The notes under the pieces: model-generated
Told to the model about the DNA's origin: nothing
The model's input: only the letters and a program-made list of their open reading frames with translations
Database searches by the model: none
Position numbers and translations under genes: made by a program
Shown here: piece after piece, positions 47,454 through 56,745 of the stretch
How positions within the stretch are numbered: position 1 is the first letter of the stretch
How the letters are laid out: every line of letters starts with the position of its first letter
Assembly (NCBI RefSeq): GCF_005889725.1
Contig: NZ_VCKX01000002.1
Location: 1-64,000, forward strand
Reading direction: 5' to 3'
From: Nonomuraea zeae
GTDB taxonomy: Bacteria > Actinomycetota > Actinomycetes > Streptosporangiales > Streptosporangiaceae
Length of the DNA stretch: 64,000 nt

Positions 47454-50021
47454 CTAGGGGGCATCTGCCCGAGGGGAGTCCTGTTCCGACGTAGTTGCTT
47501 GGGCGTCGGCGGTTAGTGGCGGCTGGCTGTAGGTGGTGAAGAGCTTTCGGCCGGTCAGTTTGTGGTGGGCCAGTTGCTCGCGCACCGCGTGCGGGTCGCT
47601 CCACCGTTCATGTCCGGTTGTGAGAGCTTCGGCCCAGGCTCGGACGGCGTCGGCCAGCAACTGCCAGGTGTCGGGGGTGATGACACACATGCCGTCGACG
47701 GCGTTGGCCTGGCGGTGGAGTTGCCTGCTGGGGTGCACGATCACAGGCAGTGCGGCGACTTGGGGGTGGAGCTTGCAGCCCCAGCGGACGCTGCCGCCCA
47801 ACTGATCAAGATCGTGCTTGCTTATCGTCGAAGTGCCTCGACCGGTCTTGAGTTCAATGACGGCATGGCATTGGTCGCTGAGCACCCAGAGGTTGTCCGG
47901 GCCGGTGGCATACATTCTTTCCGGGCGAGTGCTGGTCAGGCCAAGGTGCTCGCCGAGTTGCTGCCAGGCGCGCTCGGCATCTTCGGTGCGTTCCTCATCC
48001 CCCCAGACCACGTCGTCGATCAAGGTTTGCACGGCCAACAGCAGGGCGGTGCCGTCGGAGTACGAGCGAGCCAGGAACGCGGCGGCCGCCTCGGCCTGAG
48101 CCGCTGCGGGCCGCAAGTGCGCCGGTGTGACGCCACCGGCCGGGCGTAGCAGGAACGGGTTGTCGTCTAGCGCTTTGGTCAGCACGCGCTGGGCGGCGGC
48201 CGGGTCGACGTGGTGCAGGTAGGCGGCGCGCTGCTCGGCCACCCAGCCTTTTACCGCCGAGTCGGTAAGAGTGCTGCTCACGCTTCGGAGCTGGTCCGCA
48301 GCATCAGCGTGCCGGCCGGTGGCGGCCAGATCGAAGGCTTGGCGCAGCGCAACAGCTTCTGGTCGTACGAGGCCTGCGATGGCGTAGTGCACGTCGGCCA
48401 GCGCGCGGCGGCTCAAGGTCCGCCATTGCGGGTCTTGGTCCAAGCACAGGTTGAGCGCCATCCGGATGCCACTGAGGCCGGCGCCGGTGAGCTGGTCGGC
48501 GATTTCGCGACTCAGATCGATCTGGGCCCGGGTCGCCGGGGAAAACATCGCCCGCTGCTGGGGATCGTGCAGGGCGATGGACAGGTGGCCACCGAGCAGC
48601 AGCACGGCGCAGTGGTCCTCGCTGTCGCGCACCCCGCGGCCCATGCCCTGCTCGATGCGCTGGATGGAGCGGATCAGCATGCTGCGGCTGCCCGATAGCA
48701 CGGCGGCCTCACGGCGTTCGGTGGCGTCCATGGGACGGGGTATGCCGTCGAGGATCAGCAGTTCGCAGGCGGCGTCTGGTAGGTCGATACCGTCGTACTT
48801 GTTGACCAGCACGACCAGGCCGACATGCCCGGCCTTGAGAGCGGTGATCGTTTGTGGCAGCTCCTGCGCGTGCACGATTCGATCAGCGTAGGGGTGCCAC
48901 GCAGCGGCGGCGCGGGTGCTGGGTACGAGCACGACCACGTTGACCGGCCGCCCGTCCGGCCTGCCATCACCGTCGCGATCGCCGTCGGCGTACTGGCGCG
49001 CGAGTTCGCGCACAGCGTCGTCGCGGAGGTGGGGATTGAGGGCGATTGGCGCGAGGATCATGCGGTCGCCAAGGTCGGCGGCGCTGCCCGGGGTGATGGG
49101 CTTGGCCACATCTTTGGGGTCGGCATCCCAGTCCGTGACGAGCACGCTGTCATCGGACAGCGTGGCGGTCAGGTAAACCCGGCGGCGCGCGGTAGCGAAG
49201 GCCGGGATCATCGCGATTGATGGACAGGGCGGACTGAGTTGGATGGCCTGGCTGGTGACGGAGACCGTGCACAGATCCAGCACGTCAGCGATCAATGGCC
49301 AGGTGAATTTGAAGCCGTCCTCGTCGGCGTGCGGATGCAGAATCTCCATGACCCTGTGCTGGCGGGCTGTCCACGACCAAAACGGCACCGCCAGCGTGGC
49401 GGTGTAGTCCTTGGTCTGGAGATCGGCCCAGTTCTTGGGCGATTGTTCCTTGAGTTCGTGGGCGAACAGGGTAACGAGTTCACCGTAGGCGGCGTGCTCG
49501 GCCGGGATGGTGAGCCGGAACTGGGCCTCGGTGGTGGCCAGCGCCGCGTGCGCGTCGTCGACGACGACGATGCCGACCTGGAGCTTGCTTCGCGCGTCGC
49601 CGACCACGCCGAAGACGGATTGGCCGTTGATCAGCTTCTGAAAGGTGGTCACGAGGATGGCCTGGCCGCTGCGGAAGGCCAGGTCATTGACCCGGTCAGT
49701 AACCGCCAGTCCCATCTTGTCGGCTTCGGCGCGGACCTGGGCGGCCAGATAGCGGTCCGGAGCCAGGTAGACCGCGGTGCCGACCTCCTCGTTGAGCGTG
49801 CTGCGGGCGATCAGCAGGCCGACGGCGGTCTTGCCGCCGCCGGTGTTCTGCTTGATAACGATGTCGCGCTGGCTTCGGCGCGCGAACCAGGTCTCCAGCA
49901 CCTCGCCCTGCTCGTGCCGCAGATAGGGCCAGGGACGCCGCGACAGCGCCGCGTAGATCTCGCGCGGTCGCACCAGCGGCTCCCGACGCCCTTTTCCCAC
50001 GAGGCTCAGATCGAGCGGCAT
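47454..50021 (-). CDS. SF2 helicase with C-terminal PD-(D/E)XK-like domain
   Basis: 855 residues. Motif I NTGGGKT (59-65), motif Ia VYLAPDRYLAAQV, motif II VVVDDAH (a DDAH variant, 155-158), motif III YLTATL and motif VI QRIEQGMGRGVR show an active superfamily 2 helicase. A ~200-residue helical middle follows. Near residue 745, VLSDQCHAVIELKTGRG gives the D-x(n)-ExK pattern of a PD-(D/E)XK nuclease. Helicase-nuclease fusions like this are typical of anti-phage systems (compare the helicase of Hachiman). No partner gene is obvious, so it may act alone. ATG 50021 follows AAGGAA. Confidence 0.75.
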   Translation of the reverse strand: MPLDLSLVGKGRREPLVRPREIYAALSRRPWPYLRHEQGEVLETWFARRSQRDIVIKQNTGGGKTAVGLLIARSTLNEEVGTAVYLAPDRYLAAQVRAEADKMGLAVTDRVNDLAFRSGQAILVTTFQKLINGQSVFGVVGDARSKLQVGIVVVDDAHAALATTEAQFRLTIPAEHAAYGELVTLFAHELKEQSPKNWADLQTKDYTATLAVPFWSWTARQHRVMEILHPHADEDGFKFTWPLIADVLDLCTVSVTSQAIQLSPPCPSIAMIPAFATARRRVYLTATLSDDSVLVTDWDADPKDVAKPITPGSAADLGDRMILAPIALNPHLRDDAVRELARQYADGDRDGDGRPDGRPVNVVVLVPSTRAAAAWHPYADRIVHAQELPQTITALKAGHVGLVVLVNKYDGIDLPDAACELLILDGIPRPMDATERREAAVLSGSRSMLIRSIQRIEQGMGRGVRDSEDHCAVLLLGGHLSIALHDPQQRAMFSPATRAQIDLSREIADQLTGAGLSGIRMALNLCLDQDPQWRTLSRRALADVHYAIAGLVRPEAVALRQAFDLAATGRHADAADQLRSVSSTLTDSAVKGWVAEQRAAYLHHVDPAAAQRVLTKALDDNPFLLRPAGGVTPAHLRPAAAQAEAAAAFLARSYSDGTALLLAVQTLIDDVVWGDEERTEDAERAWQQLGEHLGLTSTRPERMYATGPDNLWVLSDQCHAVIELKTGRGTSTISKHDLDQLGGSVRWGCKLHPQVAALPVIVHPSRQLHRQANAVDGMCVITPDTWQLLADAVRAWAEALTTGHERWSDPHAVREQLAHHKLTGRKLFTTYSQPPLTADAQATTSEQDSPRADAP

Positions 50022-50607
50022 TTGGCACGTTCCTTCCTGACTTCGTGGCTCCCAGCGCGTCGGCCCGGCGCCATCATCCCTCGCAGGTCTCGGCCTGTCG
50101 CGCCCAATCCAAAATGGTCAGCTGACATCGCGCACTCACTACACCGGTTGAAGCCGTGGAGTCATAGAGCTGTGACCAAGTGCCGTCATTGGTGTAAGAC
50201 CGAGTCGTGCAGTACTGGCAACGGAGCAGGTGCACGCCCGCAGCTGGCGAGCGTCCGGCTCAACGGGCCGAAGACACCCGTGCCTAGGCTGCACTTTTAC
50301 GACGACACGCGGCAACAGGACGGCTCTGCATCGGCTGGATCGGTCCCCACCTCCCCGGTGGCCATGCCAACTGAGATCCGCTTGAACTGGATCTCGCACT
50401 CCCTGCGTCTGTGGACAGAACTGTCGGTGATCGCCGTTACAGTGCGGCTCGCACCATCCATCGTTCTTTTATCCGGGTCTGTCGGCCACTATGCCGATCG
50501 TCGTTCTGAAGGAGCTCTTCGTGGCGCCGAAGTGCCTGTACCGAGGCAGCGCTGTCGGCCGCGAACACGCTGACGTAACAAGCGAACATGCTGGCAGAGA
50601 AGCGCAT
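50022..50607. other. Gap with a gene remnant
   Basis: About 590 bp without an intact gene. It contains the plus-strand remnant at 50241-50360 and, beyond it, the upstream region of the orphan intein gene. Confidence 0.5.
50241..50360 (+). pseudogene. C-terminal remnant, YDDT/GWIGPHL family (copy 1)
   Basis: The frame QLASVRLNGPKTPVPRLHFY then DDT is followed, after a one-base shift, by CIGWIGPHL. This is the same C-terminus found at 59397-59508. The frame break and absence of a start indicate a decayed copy. Confidence 0.6.
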
Positions 50608-51666
50608 ATGAGTGCGGAGGAGCCGTTAGCGCTCGATACGCCAATTCCCACGCCCCATGGATGGTCCACGATGGCGGACCTCAAAATCGGCGACTACGTG
50701 TTCAGCCGAGACGGTGAACCCGTCCTGGTCTGGGGCGTAGCTCCGATCAAGCATGGGCGCCCGTGCTACCGAGTCACCTTCGACGACGGCGACTCGCTGG
50801 TGACGGACGCCACGCACCACTGGTGGGCGTTCGATCGCAAGAGCAAGCAGCGCTGGGCCGAGTGGACCACCGACCAGATGGCTACGGCCAACTGGTACAG
50901 CGGACTCCGTTTCGCGGTGCCTAGACCAGAACCCCTTCAATGTGGGCCCGCGCACCTACCACTCGATCCGTATGTCATGGGCATGTGGCTTGGCGACGGG
51001 GACAGCAGAGTCGCCACGCTCACCGTCGGCCGCGATGACTTTGACGAGACGCTTCGGAACCTCGAAGAGGCCGGCATGACGACTTCGGTCTATGACTATG
51101 GCGAGGACAGGGGCGCCGTCCAGATCCGGTTCAACCATGGCCAGCGGTACGGCAAGCAGGGCACGTCACAGCATGCCCTGCGCGCCTTGGGTGTGCTCGG
51201 CAACAAGCACGTGCCGGATCTGTACTTGTGGGCCTCTCAGGAGCAGAGGCTCGAACTCCTACGAGGCCTGATGGATAGCGACGGCTACGTCAACGAACGC
51301 GGCAACTGCACGTTCACCTCGTCCAGCCGAGCGCTTGTGGACGCGGTTGAGCATCTCGCCCGGTCCATGGGGTGGAGGGCCGCGACCGGCGCCTGGCAGT
51401 CCGACGAGCGCTGGAAGAATCGGGCGGCTGGGACGTGGCGCGTCTCGTTCACGCCGTCGGGCGACGTGCCGTTCAAGCTCAAGCGCAAGTCATCGCGATG
51501 CCGCACGCTCCGCTCGGAGTCGTCTCGCGCGATCACCAGCATTGAGCCGGTGGACAGTGTGCCTGTCAGGTGTATCGCGGTCGATTCCGATGACCATCTG
51601 TTCCTCGCTGGGCGATCGATGCTCCCAACGCACAACACCCACGTCCTCGCGTCCAACTTGGAGTAG
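50608..51666 (+). CDS. Orphan intein: Hint domain plus LAGLIDADG endonuclease, N-terminal Cys replaced
   Basis: 352 residues that are almost entirely an intein. Block A reads PLALDTPIPTPHGWSTM; functional relatives begin CLALDTP, so the catalytic Cys1 is Pro here. Block B (SLVTDATHHWW) keeps its TxxH. Two LAGLIDADG motifs (YVMGMWLGDGDS and LLRGLMDSDGYV) retain their acidic residues. Block F and the splice end read FLAGRSMLPTHN followed by THVLASNLE and a stop. Only six residues precede the intein and nine follow, so there is no host protein. N-S acyl shift at residue 1 is impossible, while Asn cyclisation and DNA cutting may remain. Confidence 0.85.
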   Translation: MSAEEPLALDTPIPTPHGWSTMADLKIGDYVFSRDGEPVLVWGVAPIKHGRPCYRVTFDDGDSLVTDATHHWWAFDRKSKQRWAEWTTDQMATANWYSGLRFAVPRPEPLQCGPAHLPLDPYVMGMWLGDGDSRVATLTVGRDDFDETLRNLEEAGMTTSVYDYGEDRGAVQIRFNHGQRYGKQGTSQHALRALGVLGNKHVPDLYLWASQEQRLELLRGLMDSDGYVNERGNCTFTSSSRALVDAVEHLARSMGWRAATGAWQSDERWKNRAAGTWRVSFTPSGDVPFKLKRKSSRCRTLRSESSRAITSIEPVDSVPVRCIAVDSDDHLFLAGRSMLPTHNTHVLASNLE

Positions 51667-52021
51667 CCGGCGGACGGCGGCCACCAATAATCTCGACCAC
51701 TCCGTCCCCGGGCTCAGTTCGTCGGGTGCACCTCTTTGACGTGCCACAGAGCTGCGACGCTGTGACCGGCCGACGCACCTGCTTCACGGAGGGACCTCTC
51801 TGGCGCCTTGCCGTCCCCTGCCAGCGAGATGTCCGTGTAACCAAACCAACCCCACCAAGTCGACGAACCCGCAGACACGTGGGCGGGCGCACTAGGCCGT
51901 TCAGGCGACGCCGCGCGGCACTACGGAGTAATAGCGTTGTAGCCCTGTCATTGTGTACGCTGTAGGCATTCATCGCCTACGCTGTAAATAACTACAGCGT
52001 AGTCGCTAGCCAGGAGTCATA
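51667..52021. other. Gap with an iterated operator at its right end
   Basis: About 355 bp. No gene is seen. The last 65 bp hold the repeat set at 51957-52002 and the ribosome site of the next gene. Confidence 0.5.
51957..52002. promoter_or_regulatory. Operator array of three TACGCTGTA sites
   Basis: TACGCTGTA occurs at 51957-51965 and 51979-51987, and its complement TACAGCGTA at 51994-52002. A degenerate TAGCGTTGTA lies just upstream near 51,933. The set ends 19 bp before the ATG at 52022, so a bound protein would block that gene. Confidence 0.6.
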
Positions 52022-53440
52022 ATGCCGCAGCGCCAGCAGCCTGTCGCCAACGGGCTAAGAACCGACCACCCCATCCCCGACTTGCCCTTCGTCGACGACG
52101 CCCACATCCCCATCGACGACCCCCGTGCCGTGGAAGCCATCGGCCGCCACCACGGCACCGGCACCTGGGGACGCCACGACAAGGCTCGCGACGGCGGCTG
52201 GGTCGCCTTCACCACCGACCCCGTCCGCAAAGACCTCGCCTGGCTGGTCCGCTGGCACCCCCAGCACGGCCGCTCCGTCATCCTCTACCGCGACACCGAC
52301 GCCGCCGGCGCGCACACGACCTACCTGGACACCGCCCAGCTCTTCCGAGCCGGCGGCTACTGGTGGGACGGCACCACCTGGTACCGCCCATCCCAAATCT
52401 TCGACCACGCCAGCGAGCGTTACGTGCGCCGCCGCGTCCCGGCCGCGACAAACGTCACCGCCGCGGACCTCCTCGAAAACGGCGATGCAGACCCCGGCAA
52501 CGGTCACATCCTCGACATCGACCAGGTCGACCTCGACACCCCGTACCAGGGCCGCTGGCTGGACGACCTCGCCGCGTGGGCCGCCCAGCGCCCAACTCCG
52601 TCCGCCTCGCCCAACGTGGTGAAGCTCTCGGCCCCCGAGCTCACGGCCGACCAACTCGTCAGCCTCACTCAGATGGCCCAGATCGCCGGTGTCGCCCCGT
52701 CCACCCTGCGCGCGTACGTCTCCCGCGGCGAAGGAGACGTACCCCCGCCCCAAGCCACCGTCAGCGGCCGCAACGTCTGGGCTCGCCCGGTCGCGGAAGA
52801 ATGGGTCGAACGCCGTCATCGCAGCTCCGAAAGCCTCGACCAGGCCGTCTCCGCCCGAGTGGGCGAAGCCACGCTGCCCATCGGCGTGGCCGAGCTATGG
52901 ACGAGGTTCACCCGCGTGTTCTCCTCGACGCTGTGGGACAACCCCGATCGGCGTAAACGCTGGGCACTGCGCTGGCGTACACAGCAAGCCGTCGGACAGG
53001 TCGCAGAGGAACTCGGCTGGGACGTCGCCGCCAGCCTCGGCTCGATCATCTCCGCCGAAGACCTGGCCATCACCCTCCGCCACGCTGTCCTGGACGAGTT
53101 CGCCACCGGCCAGCAGCTCCACCGCAGCATCCACGAGCACGACCGCAAACGCGCAGTCGCCGCCGGCAAACCGGAGCCCGTTTACGAAGACCTACCCTCC
53201 TACGGCATCGTGCACCACGTGGCCCGGATGATCGACTGGCTTATCCGCCACCACCCGTCCACTGCTGCCTACACCATCGCCGAGATCACCGGTGAAGCGG
53301 AGCGCCGGTTTGAAATCTCCCGAGAGGTGATCGAAAACTCCCTGGCCACAGCCCTGGCCCTCGACGGCGAGCTTGACAAGAAGACCCGCGAGGACTTCCT
53401 CAAACGCGCCTTCAGCCCGACATCCCTCAGCGACGACTAG
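52022..53440 (+). CDS. Unknown protein with central HTH, probably DNA-binding
   Basis: 472 residues. The central segment SLTQMAQIAGVAPSTLRAYVSRGEG (about 218-242) with a following NVWARPVAEEWVERR is a MerR/Xis-type winged helix. The N-terminal part (HHGTGTWGRHDKARDGGWVAF) and the C-terminal helical domain are not recognised. AGGAG precedes the ATG. The operator array in front suggests autoregulation. Confidence 0.6.
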   Translation: MPQRQQPVANGLRTDHPIPDLPFVDDAHIPIDDPRAVEAIGRHHGTGTWGRHDKARDGGWVAFTTDPVRKDLAWLVRWHPQHGRSVILYRDTDAAGAHTTYLDTAQLFRAGGYWWDGTTWYRPSQIFDHASERYVRRRVPAATNVTAADLLENGDADPGNGHILDIDQVDLDTPYQGRWLDDLAAWAAQRPTPSASPNVVKLSAPELTADQLVSLTQMAQIAGVAPSTLRAYVSRGEGDVPPPQATVSGRNVWARPVAEEWVERRHRSSESLDQAVSARVGEATLPIGVAELWTRFTRVFSSTLWDNPDRRKRWALRWRTQQAVGQVAEELGWDVAASLGSIISAEDLAITLRHAVLDEFATGQQLHRSIHEHDRKRAVAAGKPEPVYEDLPSYGIVHHVARMIDWLIRHHPSTAAYTIAEITGEAERRFEISREVIENSLATALALDGELDKKTREDFLKRAFSPTSLSDD

Positions 53441-53584
53441 GGCCTGTTCATGGTGTCCAAGCGTCGGCGTCGTGACGCCTTTCCTCCGCCGCCTACCGCG
53501 CGTTGGCGGAAGAGAGGTGGCCGAGGAGAGGCGTGTGGACGTGCCGCTCTGGCCCACCGGGGCCTCTGCTGGCTTACGAGCTGG

Positions 53585-54250
53585 TCAGGATGCCAGGGTC
53601 AGGGGCGCGTTGGGGCAGGTGCTGGCCACTTCGGCGAGCTTGGCCTTCTCGGCGGAGTCCACGCTGAGCTGCCAGTGGCGTTTGACGGCGACCCATTCGG
53701 CGATGTAACGACAGTGGACCTGCTCGATGGGCAGCCACTCGGCGGGGTCCTTATCGGCCTTCTGGCGGTTGGAGCGAGCGGTGACGGCGACCAGGTGCTC
53801 GGGGTGGTCGAGGTGGTTGGCGTACTGTTCGCGCTTGGCGGCATCCCATGCCGAGGCGCCAGAGTCCCATGCCTCGGCCAACGGCACGAGGTGGTCGACG
53901 TCGAGTTGGGCCGCCTCGTTCACGACTACATCGTCGTAGTAGCTGTACCAGGCGCCCCCGGTCAGCTTGCAGCCGGAGCCGACCTTTGGGGCGTCAATGG
54001 CCTCGGCGATCAGTACTTCGTACCGGGCGGAACAGCCGTCGCTGTCGGCGTCGGTCCAGTGCTTGAAGCTGGTGCGCTTGTAGCCGTCCCGGGCCTCAAC
54101 AGTTACCGGCAGGTCGGCGACGGCCTGGCGCAGCAGCGGCGGCGGGACCGCCTGCGCGGCGCGGGCCACGGCCGGCACTGCGGTCGGGATGGCGACGAGG
54201 GCGAGAAGTCCACCGGCGGCGAAGACCGTGAAGCACGGGAAGAGACGCAT
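53585..54250 (-). CDS. Secreted HNH nuclease (DUF1524/GmrSD C-terminal type)
   Basis: 221 residues. A signal peptide (LFPCFTVFAAGGLLALVAIP...) leads an HNH domain with LDVDHLVPLAEAWDSGA (catalytic DH), YANHLDHPEHLVAV, and NRQKADKDPAEWLP. Actinomycetes commonly secrete such nucleases to degrade external DNA. Cys pairs (DGCSARY/GSGCKL and VHCRY/STCPNA) would form disulfides. ATG 54250 is preferred over an upstream frame start. Confidence 0.85.
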   Translation of the reverse strand: MRLFPCFTVFAAGGLLALVAIPTAVPAVARAAQAVPPPLLRQAVADLPVTVEARDGYKRTSFKHWTDADSDGCSARYEVLIAEAIDAPKVGSGCKLTGGAWYSYYDDVVVNEAAQLDVDHLVPLAEAWDSGASAWDAAKREQYANHLDHPEHLVAVTARSNRQKADKDPAEWLPIEQVHCRYIAEWVAVKRHWQLSVDSAEKAKLAEVASTCPNAPLTLAS

Positions 54251-54603
54251 GACCACTCCACACTGTTGCATATTGCACGTGATTGCATGCGCTAAGTAAT
54301 CAAACGATGAGTCGTTGATGTACTAACCGCGAGGTGAGAGCAGGCTTCCAAGCCTGCGGCTGTTGCAGCGTGCATGGCCCGCGGCCTATGCGACATTGTC
54401 TGCGGCCACATGAAGATCACCGCCAGGCCTCGTGCCCGTGTTGGATGTCCAGTCGTCGGCGATCGAAGGGCATCACCGAACAGCTCGGTCAGGATGGCGT
54501 AGGCGCGTTCGACCCGTGCCGAGTCGGCTCGCGCGGCCAGGACCAGGACGTCGTCCATGGTGCGGAAACGGTACGACCATGGCATGGCGCGATTCCTCCT
54601 CCC
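54251..54603. other. Gap with one doubtful small frame
   Basis: About 350 bp. A minus-strand frame from ATG 54585 (MPWSYRFRTMDDVLVLAARA..., GGAGGAGGA ahead) reads as protein for ~55 residues and then loses coding character, suggesting a truncated gene. Confidence 0.4.
54292..54585 (-). pseudogene. Possible truncated small gene
   Basis: The first ~55 codons (DDVLVLAARADSARVERAYA, ILTELFGDALRS) look coding with a good ribosome site; the remainder does not. No family recognised. Confidence 0.3.
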
Positions 54604-56745
54604 CTAGTCCGCGCTGAGGCTCAGCGAGGTGGTGAGCATCAGGGCCCAGTCACCGCGGAAGAGCGAGCCGCCGTCGTCGATCCAGGCGATCGTCGGTTTG
54701 CCCTGGCCGTTCATTGTCATGGCCAGGCCCTCGCCGGCGCCCCGCATCCTGGCCACTGCGGTGCTCACGCACCGACGTCCGATACAGGTGGCGAGCATGA
54801 GCCGCGTCCCGTCCTGGTTCTGGTACGCCACCAGCGGCCGCCCTGCCCAGTCCAGGACCAGCGCCGGTGTCGAGCGGTACGGGCCTCCGGCGTCCAGCGT
54901 GATCACGTCGGCCTGGGCGCAGTCGGGCGTGCGGCAGTCGAGCAGCTTGGTCGCGCGATCGTTCATGTCCCGGTAAGTGATCACCGGGCGGCCGTCCGCC
55001 CGTACCGCCAGGGCCAGGCCGGTCTCCCAGCCCAGCCGGTCGTTGACGCCGGGCGGGTAGGCAGGCACGGGCCGGGTCACGCGGGGCCGCAGGCAGGCGG
55101 CGTCAGCGCAGGAGATGACGTGGATCTGGCCGCTGGTGGTGTCGAACCGGGCGACGACGGGACGGTCGCCGGGCGCCATCGCAACAGCCAGGTTGTGCAC
55201 ATCGGGCAGGTACGCGCTCGCATCCAGGCGGGCAACGTGCCTGGTCTCCGGACGCGAACAGCTCACCTGCGCGCAGAAGACGAGGGAAACGACGTCCTTG
55301 GTCGGACTGTCGTCACCGTTCACCGGCTCCTTGTCGGCGAAGGCGACGACTAGGCCGCCGTCCTTCCGTACGGCCAGCGCCACCCCTGTGTATTGCGACG
55401 GGTAGTACGCCCTCGCGATGTTCCAGCTGCCGGGGGTGGGCAGGCACTTGTTCGCCTCACACGTCAGCAGCCTGAGCGCCTGATGTGACCAGGTGGTCAG
55501 CAGGAGCCGCCCGTCAGGCAGGCGTGCGCTGACGGCGCCGGGAGCCGCGTCTGTATTGGTGTCCGGCGGCTCCGCCCACGTGAAAGTCGTCTTCCGGCAG
55601 GAGACGTCGGAACAGGTCAGCAGGCTGGCATAGTCCTCGAAGCCGTCGATGACCATGGTCGGGTCCGTGCCGCGGCCGGGGTGCACGTCCCGCAGGTCGA
55701 AGGGTCGCAACTCAGGCCCGTCGCTGGAGGAGCCGGAGCGCTCTGCCGACTGCCACGACTCGGTCACGTTCGTCTCGACGATCACCGGCCACGCGAACGG
55801 ATTGACCAACACGACTCCGCTGAACAGCAGTCCGGGCAGCAGCGCCGCCGGCAGAAGGCCATGTCTTACCGGGCGTGGCGGCGGGCCGTCGGGCAGGCCG
55901 TGCGCCAGGTCCGAATCGTCCACCTCGGTGCGCCAGGCCATGCAATGGAGGAACTGGCGCGCGACCACGGCGGCCTGGAGGGGTGTCACGCTCAGCGCGA
56001 GCATGGTCCCGGCCAGGCCCCATCCGAAAGTTGCGAGCGGGCCAGGGAGCAAGCCCAGTCCTGACTCGAGAGCCCACGCCGCCGCGCCGGGGACAAGCAC
56101 CACCCCCAAGGCGAGCGTCAACGCGGTCGGCAGGAATCTCAGCTCGGTCAACCGGTAGGCGCGGCGGATCGAGCCCAGCCCCGAGCAGTCGCGCAGCAGA
56201 ATGCCAGGCACGGCCAGCAGGCCCGGCATCGCCGCGTACGCGGCCACCATCAACACCACCGTGGCCAGCCACCGCTGATCAGTCGCCATCAGTACGCCGG
56301 CCCCCGCGGCCGCGGCCGCCCCGAACGCCAGCGAGCCCGCCATGAGCAGGACGAGCAGGGACGGCAGCCGCCGCACCGTCGTCCGCAGCGCCCCGATGGG
56401 CGACACCTGCCGGTCAACCAGATGACCCGCGGCGATGATCACCGTCGCGGGGAACACCACGATCTCCCCGGCGAGCGCGACCGCCGCCAGCACAAGCGTC
56501 CACATCAGCAGCGGAGCATCGGAGGTCCCGACCAGCTCGAACCGCCCATTGACCACCGCCGCCGAGTCACCGGACGCCACCGTCAGCGCCAGCAGGGACA
56601 GCACGGCGAGCGGCACGTGCACCAGCACACCGGGCAGCGCGAGCCGCACAAGGTGCCGCCCGCCGTCCAGATGGCTCCGGAACAGCACGCCGTTCTTGCG
56701 CAGCCGTTCGACGTGCTTCATCGAGGTCACCGACTTTTGTGTCAT
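54604..56745 (-). CDS. Polytopic membrane protein with six C-x(4)-C repeat blades (paralogue B)
   Basis: 713 residues. About 300 N-terminal residues hold six to seven membrane segments (ALPGVLVHVPLAVLSLLAL, LMWTLVLAAVALAGEIVVF and more). The rest is exported and carries six repeats of ~55-60 residues centred on a Cys pair: LLTCSDVSC, LLTCEANKC, LVFCAQVSC, VISCADAAC, LLDCRTPDC, LATCIGRRC. Each repeat has a G-x-P-x-(V/I)A(Y/F/W)-type strand, suggesting a six-bladed β-propeller with one disulfide per blade. Function unknown. ATG 56745 overlaps the stop of paralogue A (ATGA). Confidence 0.7.
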   Translation of the reverse strand: MTQKSVTSMKHVERLRKNGVLFRSHLDGGRHLVRLALPGVLVHVPLAVLSLLALTVASGDSAAVVNGRFELVGTSDAPLLMWTLVLAAVALAGEIVVFPATVIIAAGHLVDRQVSPIGALRTTVRRLPSLLVLLMAGSLAFGAAAAAGAGVLMATDQRWLATVVLMVAAYAAMPGLLAVPGILLRDCSGLGSIRRAYRLTELRFLPTALTLALGVVLVPGAAAWALESGLGLLPGPLATFGWGLAGTMLALSVTPLQAAVVARQFLHCMAWRTEVDDSDLAHGLPDGPPPRPVRHGLLPAALLPGLLFSGVVLVNPFAWPVIVETNVTESWQSAERSGSSSDGPELRPFDLRDVHPGRGTDPTMVIDGFEDYASLLTCSDVSCRKTTFTWAEPPDTNTDAAPGAVSARLPDGRLLLTTWSHQALRLLTCEANKCLPTPGSWNIARAYYPSQYTGVALAVRKDGGLVVAFADKEPVNGDDSPTKDVVSLVFCAQVSCSRPETRHVARLDASAYLPDVHNLAVAMAPGDRPVVARFDTTSGQIHVISCADAACLRPRVTRPVPAYPPGVNDRLGWETGLALAVRADGRPVITYRDMNDRATKLLDCRTPDCAQADVITLDAGGPYRSTPALVLDWAGRPLVAYQNQDGTRLMLATCIGRRCVSTAVARMRGAGEGLAMTMNGQGKPTIAWIDDGGSLFRGDWALMLTTSLSLSAD

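Noticed and set aside
49239-50573. Plus-strand frame opposite the helicase-nuclease gene
   Set aside because: Only its last part (the remnant at 50241-50360) is protein-like. The rest is the complement of the helicase.
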